From the NCBI RefSeq assembly GCF_006715395.1, contig NZ_VFNC01000002.1, positions 2,356,001 to 2,420,000 on the forward strand: DNA of 64,000 nt. The letters run 5' to 3'. This document shows positions 60,346 through 64,000 of this stretch, one piece after another. Position numbers and translations under genes: made by a program. The notes below the pieces were generated by a model. It ran no database searches. It was not told the DNA's origin and was given only the letters and a program-made list of their open reading frames with translations. Positions within the stretch are counted from its first letter, which is position 1. The number at the start of each line of letters is the position of its first letter. The stretch is from Streptomyces sp. SLBN-31 (GTDB lineage: Bacteria; Actinomycetota; Actinomycetes; Streptomycetales; Streptomycetaceae).

Positions 60346-62177
60346 CACCGATGACCACACAGACCACCGCGCCCGAGACCCCGGGCACCCCCGCCGCTCC
60401 CGCCCCGGCCGGCCTCATCGGCATCCCGCCGCACATCGGCCGCGCACTCGCCGTCGGCGGCGGCGCACTCACGATCATCTCCACCTTCATGTCGTGGACC
60501 TGGACCTCCGCCTTCCCCGGCGATCTCACGGTCTACGGCTACCCGGGCGGCCTGCAGGTCCTCGTCCTCATCGGCGGCGTGCTGACCACCCTCTTCGCGC
60601 TGGCCGGCCACGGCGTCAAGGGACTGCGGTACATCGTCCCCTCCGGCGGTGACGCGGCGCTGAAGTTCGCCGCCCTGGCCGCCTTCGCCACCGCCTGGTA
60701 CACGGTCATCGCGATCAGCGTCGAGCTCGGCGGCGTCGCCAACCTCGACCCGGGCGGCTACGTGGTGGCGATCGCCACGCTCGCCGCGTTCGTCGGCGCC
60801 CTGGCGCTGCCGTTCGAGCACCCCGCGCCCGACCCGATCGACCCCGACGACGACTCCTGGGAGCAGTTCAAGAACCGGTCCTCGCACAAGTGGGAGACCG
60901 TCAAGACCGCCTTCTCCGCGCGTTCCCCGCGGCCCGTCGGCAAGCTCCCGACCTATGTCGAGATCCTGGTCATCGCCGTCGTGATGGCGCTCGGCCTGCT
61001 GGTCTTCACGTACGGCATCGGCACCCAGTACGACGAGCTCTTCGTCGGCTTCCTGATCACGGCCGGCTTCGGCTTCACCGCCCTGAACAAGTCCGGTCTC
61101 GTCGCCCAGGCCACCGAGATCACCTCGCGGCACCAGACGATCACCGTCTGGGGCGCCTTCATCGCGGCGGCGCTGTTCCCGTTCACCCAGACCGACGACC
61201 AGTACGCGACCATCGGCGTCTACATCCTGATCTTCGCCACCGTCGCCCTGGGCCTGAACATCGTCGTCGGCCTCGCCGGCCTCCTCGACCTCGGTTACGT
61301 CGCTTTCCTCGGTGTCGGCGCCTACGCCGCGGCCCTGGTCTCCGGCTCTCCCAGCTCGCCGTTCGGGGTGCACTTCCCGTTCTGGGCGGCCGTCCTCGTC
61401 GGCGCCGCGGCCTCGCTGGTCTTCGGTGTCCTGATCGGCGCCCCGACCCTGCGACTGCGCGGCGACTACCTGGCCATCGTGACGCTCGGCTTCGGTGAGA
61501 TCTTCCGCATCACGGCCAACAACCTCGACGGGACCTCCGGACCGAGCCTGACCAACGGCTCCAACGGCATCTCCTCGATCCCGAACCTCACCATCCTCGG
61601 GTTCGACCTCGGCGCGCCGCACACCATCGCGGGCTTCACCATCGGCCGGTTCGCCAACTACTTCCTGCTGATGCTGCTCATCACGGCCGTCGTGGTCCTC
61701 GTCTTCCGGCGCAGCGGCGACTCCCGTATCGGCCGCGCCTGGGTCGCCATCCGCGAGGACGAGACCGCCGCGCTGGCCATGGGCATCAACGGCTTCCGCG
61801 TGAAGCTGATCGCGTTCGCCGTCGGCGCCTCCCTCGCGGGTCTCGCCGGTACGGTCCAGGCCCACGTGACCTACACCGTCACCCCCGAGCAGTACCAGTT
61901 CGCCGGGCCCATCCCGCCGAACTCCGCCTTCCTGCTCGCCGCGGTCGTCCTCGGCGGCATGGGCACCATCGGCGGTCCGCTGATCGGCGCCTCCCTGCTC
62001 TACCTGATCCCGAACAAACTCCAGTTCCTCGGCGACTACCAGCTCTTCGCCTTCGGTGTCGCGCTCATCCTGCTGATGCGCTTCCGCCCGGAGGGCCTCG
62101 TCGCCAACCGGCGCCGTCAGCTGGAGTTCCACGAAGAGGCCGAAGCGCCCACAGTCCTCAGCAAGACAGGGGCCTGA
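60342..62177 (+). CDS. livM: branched-chain amino acid ABC transporter permease LivM with extra N-terminal membrane domain
   Basis: 611 residues, nearly twice a classical LivM. Residues 30-270 carry about five extra membrane helices and a charged loop (EQFKNRSSHKWETVKTAFSA). The canonical permease begins near 285 (GLNIVVGLAGLLDLGYVAFL) and includes LRLRGDYLAIVTLGFGEIFR and GRAWVAIREDETAALAMGIN. The start is GTG 60342, coupled to livH, or ATG 60351. Long LivM proteins of this kind are usual in streptomycetes, and the role of the extension is unknown. Confidence 0.93.
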   Translation: MTPMTTQTTAPETPGTPAAPAPAGLIGIPPHIGRALAVGGGALTIISTFMSWTWTSAFPGDLTVYGYPGGLQVLVLIGGVLTTLFALAGHGVKGLRYIVPSGGDAALKFAALAAFATAWYTVIAISVELGGVANLDPGGYVVAIATLAAFVGALALPFEHPAPDPIDPDDDSWEQFKNRSSHKWETVKTAFSARSPRPVGKLPTYVEILVIAVVMALGLLVFTYGIGTQYDELFVGFLITAGFGFTALNKSGLVAQATEITSRHQTITVWGAFIAAALFPFTQTDDQYATIGVYILIFATVALGLNIVVGLAGLLDLGYVAFLGVGAYAAALVSGSPSSPFGVHFPFWAAVLVGAAASLVFGVLIGAPTLRLRGDYLAIVTLGFGEIFRITANNLDGTSGPSLTNGSNGISSIPNLTILGFDLGAPHTIAGFTIGRFANYFLLMLLITAVVVLVFRRSGDSRIGRAWVAIREDETAALAMGINGFRVKLIAFAVGASLAGLAGTVQAHVTYTVTPEQYQFAGPIPPNSAFLLAAVVLGGMGTIGGPLIGASLLYLIPNKLQFLGDYQLFAFGVALILLMRFRPEGLVANRRRQLEFHEEAEAPTVLSKTGA

Positions 62178-62183
62178 CCACAC

Positions 62184-63095
62184 ATGACCACCGACACCAC
62201 CACCCAGGGCACCACCCCGGGCGCCACCGCCCCCGGTCAGGCCGTCCTCGACGCCCGCGGCGTCACGATGCGCTTCGGCGGTCTGACCGCCGTACGCAAC
62301 GTCGACCTGACCGTCAACAGCGGCGAGATCGTCGGCCTCATCGGCCCCAACGGCGCCGGCAAGACGACCTTCTTCAACTGCCTGACCGGCCTCTACATCC
62401 CCACCGAGGGCGAGGTCCGCTACAAGGACGAGGTCCTGCCTCCGAAGTCCTTCAAGGTCACCGCGGCCGGTATCGCGCGCACCTTCCAGAACATTCGTCT
62501 GTTCGCCAACATGACGGTGCTGGAGAACGTGCTCGTCGGCCGCCACACCCGGACGAAGGAAGGATTCTGGTCCGCGGTCCTGCGCCTCCCCGGCTTCCAC
62601 CGGGCGGAGAACGCCTCCCGGGCACGGGCCATGGAGCTGCTGGAGTTCGTCGGCCTCGCGAGCAAGGCGGACCACCTCGCCCGCAACCTCCCCTACGGTG
62701 AGCAGCGCAAGCTGGAGATCGCCCGCGCCCTCGCGAGCGAGCCGGGACTGCTGCTGCTCGACGAGCCCACCGCCGGCATGAACCCGCAGGAGACGCGGGC
62801 CACGGAGGAACTCGTCTTCGCCATCCGTGACATGGGCATCGCCGTCCTGGTCATCGAGCACGACATGCGGTTCATCTTCAACCTCTGCGACCGCGTCGCC
62901 GTCCTCGTCCAGGGCGAGAAGCTCGTCGAGGGCGACAGCGCGACGGTGCAGGGCGACGAGCGCGTGATCGCCGCCTACCTCGGGGAGCCCTTCGACGGCT
63001 CCCCCGGCGACGACGAGGCCGCCGAGGTCGACGCCGCCGAAGTACACGCCGACGCCCCGAGGGACGCCGCGCCCGGCAAGGAGAACGACCGATGA
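62184..63095 (+). CDS. livG: branched-chain amino acid ABC transporter ATPase LivG
   Basis: 303 residues. Walker A is IGPNGAGKTTFFNCLTGLYI, Walker B LLLLDEPTAGMNPQET, with the family-specific ALASEPG and NLPYGEQRKLEIARAL signature and switch His in VLVIEHDMRFIFNLCDRV. After about residue 265 a 40-residue Asp/Glu/Ala-rich tail extends beyond the usual end. It energises uptake with LivF. It overlaps livF by 4 nt. Confidence 0.95.
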   Translation: MTTDTTTQGTTPGATAPGQAVLDARGVTMRFGGLTAVRNVDLTVNSGEIVGLIGPNGAGKTTFFNCLTGLYIPTEGEVRYKDEVLPPKSFKVTAAGIARTFQNIRLFANMTVLENVLVGRHTRTKEGFWSAVLRLPGFHRAENASRARAMELLEFVGLASKADHLARNLPYGEQRKLEIARALASEPGLLLLDEPTAGMNPQETRATEELVFAIRDMGIAVLVIEHDMRFIFNLCDRVAVLVQGEKLVEGDSATVQGDERVIAAYLGEPFDGSPGDDEAAEVDAAEVHADAPRDAAPGKENDR

Positions 63096-63808
63096 CCGCA
63101 CTCCTGGAGGTCGAGGACCTCCGCGTCGCCTACGGCAAGATCGAGGCCGTGAAGGGCATCTCCTTCAAGGTCGACGCGGGCGAGGTCGTCACCCTGATCG
63201 GCACCAACGGCGCCGGCAAGACCACCACCCTGCGCACCCTGTCCGGGCTGCTCAAGCCGGTGGGCGGTCAGATCAGGTTCGACGGCAAGTCGCTCAAGAA
63301 GACCCCCGCCCACCAGATCGTCTCCCTCGGCCTCGCGCACTCCCCCGAGGGGCGGCACATCTTCCCCCGCATGACGATCGAGGACAACCTGCGCCTCGGC
63401 GCGTTCCTGCGCAGCGACCGGGCGGGCATCGAGAAGGACATCCAGCGCGCCTACGAGCTCTTCCCGATCCTGGGAGAGCGTCGCCGGCAGGCCGCGGGCA
63501 CCCTCTCCGGTGGTGAGCAGCAGATGCTCGCCATGGGCAGGGCCCTGATGTCCCAGCCGAAGCTGCTGATGCTCGACGAGCCCTCCATGGGTCTGTCGCC
63601 GATCATGATGCAGAAGATCATGGCGACGATCGCCGAGCTGAAGTCCCAGGGCACGACCATCCTGCTGGTCGAGCAGAACGCCCAGGCGGCGCTCTCGCTC
63701 GCCGACCACGGTCATGTCATGGAGGTCGGCAACATCGTCCTGTCCGGCACCGGTCAGGACCTGCTGCACGACGAGTCGGTGCGCAAGGCCTACCTCGGCG
63801 AGGACTGA
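63092..63808 (+). CDS. livF: branched-chain amino acid ABC transporter ATPase LivF
   Basis: 238 residues. Walker A IGTNGAGKTTTLRTLSGLLK, signature LSGGEQQMLAMGRALMSQ, Walker B LLMLDEPSMGLSPIMMQ and switch His replaced by Gln in LLVEQNAQAALSLADHGHVM, as is usual for LivF. Last gene of the operon, followed by a bidirectional hairpin. Confidence 0.95.
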   Translation: MTALLEVEDLRVAYGKIEAVKGISFKVDAGEVVTLIGTNGAGKTTTLRTLSGLLKPVGGQIRFDGKSLKKTPAHQIVSLGLAHSPEGRHIFPRMTIEDNLRLGAFLRSDRAGIEKDIQRAYELFPILGERRRQAAGTLSGGEQQMLAMGRALMSQPKLLMLDEPSMGLSPIMMQKIMATIAELKSQGTTILLVEQNAQAALSLADHGHVMEVGNIVLSGTGQDLLHDESVRKAYLGED

Positions 63809-63827
63809 GGCCTTCGGGCGGTACGAC

Positions 63828-63864
63828 GAGGCCCGCGCCCCCGGTTTCCGGGGACGCGGGCCTC
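63828..63864. terminator. bidirectional terminator (livF / ANTAR regulator)
   Basis: A 17-bp stem with one mismatch (GAGGCCCGCGCCCCCGG and CCGGGGACGCGGGCCTC) around a 3-nt loop separates livF from the convergent gene. Confidence 0.85.
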
Positions 63865-63883
63865 ACCGCTGTCGGTGACGAGG

Positions 63884-64000
63884 TCAGCCCTTGCCGGCCT
63901 TCTTCTCGTCGGCGTCCTGGATGACCGCCTCGGCGACCTGCTGCATGGACATGCGGCGGTCCATGGAGGTCTTCTGGATCCACCGGAACGCGGCCGGCTC
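63884..64000 (-). CDS. C-terminus of an ANTAR-domain response regulator (partial)
   Basis: The last 38 codons are in the window. The visible sequence AAFRWIQKTSMDRRMSMQQV, then AEAVIQDADEKKAGKG, is the end of an ANTAR RNA-binding domain (Ala, Arg-Trp, Met-Gln-Gln positions). Full-length proteins of this type (PdtaR-like) have an N-terminal receiver domain and bind antiterminator hairpins. The gene continues beyond the right edge. Confidence 0.85.
   Translation of the reverse strand, partial: EPAAFRWIQKTSMDRRMSMQQVAEAVIQDADEKKAGKG

Noticed and set aside
60207..63101. Antisense open frame opposite livM and livG
   Set aside because: Glu/Asp/Gly-rich shadow of well-conserved transporter genes.

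Overview
The window is a stretch of a Streptomyces chromosome or that of a very close relative. G+C is very high with strong third-position bias, and starts are often GTG (one is probably TTG). Genes are frequently coupled by 4-nt ATGA/GTGA overlaps. Several families are typical of Streptomyces: DUF397 with an XRE regulator carrying a DUF5753-type C-terminus, PrsW-type peptidase, MocR, DUF6343, SPW_0924, and HrpB next to rpsA/coaE/polA. From memory the gene order resembles the S. coelicolor core segment that ends at the liv operon and the ANTAR regulator (roughly SCO197x-SCO2013). That resemblance is recollection and was not checked.

Region by region. 1-9.5 kb: formaldehyde dehydrogenase, a VOC protein, a pseudouridine-catabolism pair (psuG-psuK), a methyltransferase, CorA, a CBS protein, an F420-type PPOX protein, a uridine-kinase-like protein with a degenerate P-loop, DUF2293 and DUF1772. 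9.6-13.2 kb: a stand-alone gltD paralogue and a divergent AhpD-like/MocR pair. 13.4-18.6 kb: a WhiJ-like regulatory cassette (DUF397, XRE, divergent HATPase with paired inverted repeats), a conserved unknown, an ABC exporter with a long hydrophilic N-terminus, and a small protein. 18.7-19.6 kb: decayed genes (frameshifted DUF899, amidohydrolase remnant). 19.7-25.9 kb: EEP nuclease/phosphatase, methyltransferase, a histidine kinase with a 6 x 10-residue N-terminal tandem repeat, an 18-codon coupling cistron, a NarL-type regulator, and a FUSC exporter. 26.1-28.3 kb: a PrsW-like membrane peptidase that looks truncated, translationally coupled to a CdiI-type immunity protein. This is the best candidate for an accessory conflict system in the window. 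28.3-38.7 kb: nucleotidyltransferase, RidA, GNAT, and a GntR-controlled NCS1 permease/racemase/MBL operon with a perfect 16-bp operator. Then come prolyl aminopeptidase, family 5 UDG, S4 protein, DoxX, an acyltransferase-domain protein, DUF6343 and TPR. 38.7-53.7 kb, core genes: coaE, PAC2, rpsA with a recognisable promoter and leader, a methyltransferase lacking a standard start codon, hrpB with a 48-bp coding repeat expansion, DUF3068, a secreted lytic transglycosylase, DUF4184 and polA. 53.8-64 kb: FdhF/YdeP-type molybdoenzyme, thioesterase, two exported proteins, the complete livKHMGF operon, and the 3' end of an ANTAR regulator.

A recurring feature is minisatellite-like tandem duplication, both between genes (28, 32, 9, 32 and 54 bp units) and inside genes (30 bp in the kinase, 48 bp in hrpB). 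In the two coding arrays the variants are arranged in a higher-order period (90 and 96 bp), which points to recent block duplication. No tRNA, rRNA, CRISPR array, IS element or phage gene was recognised.
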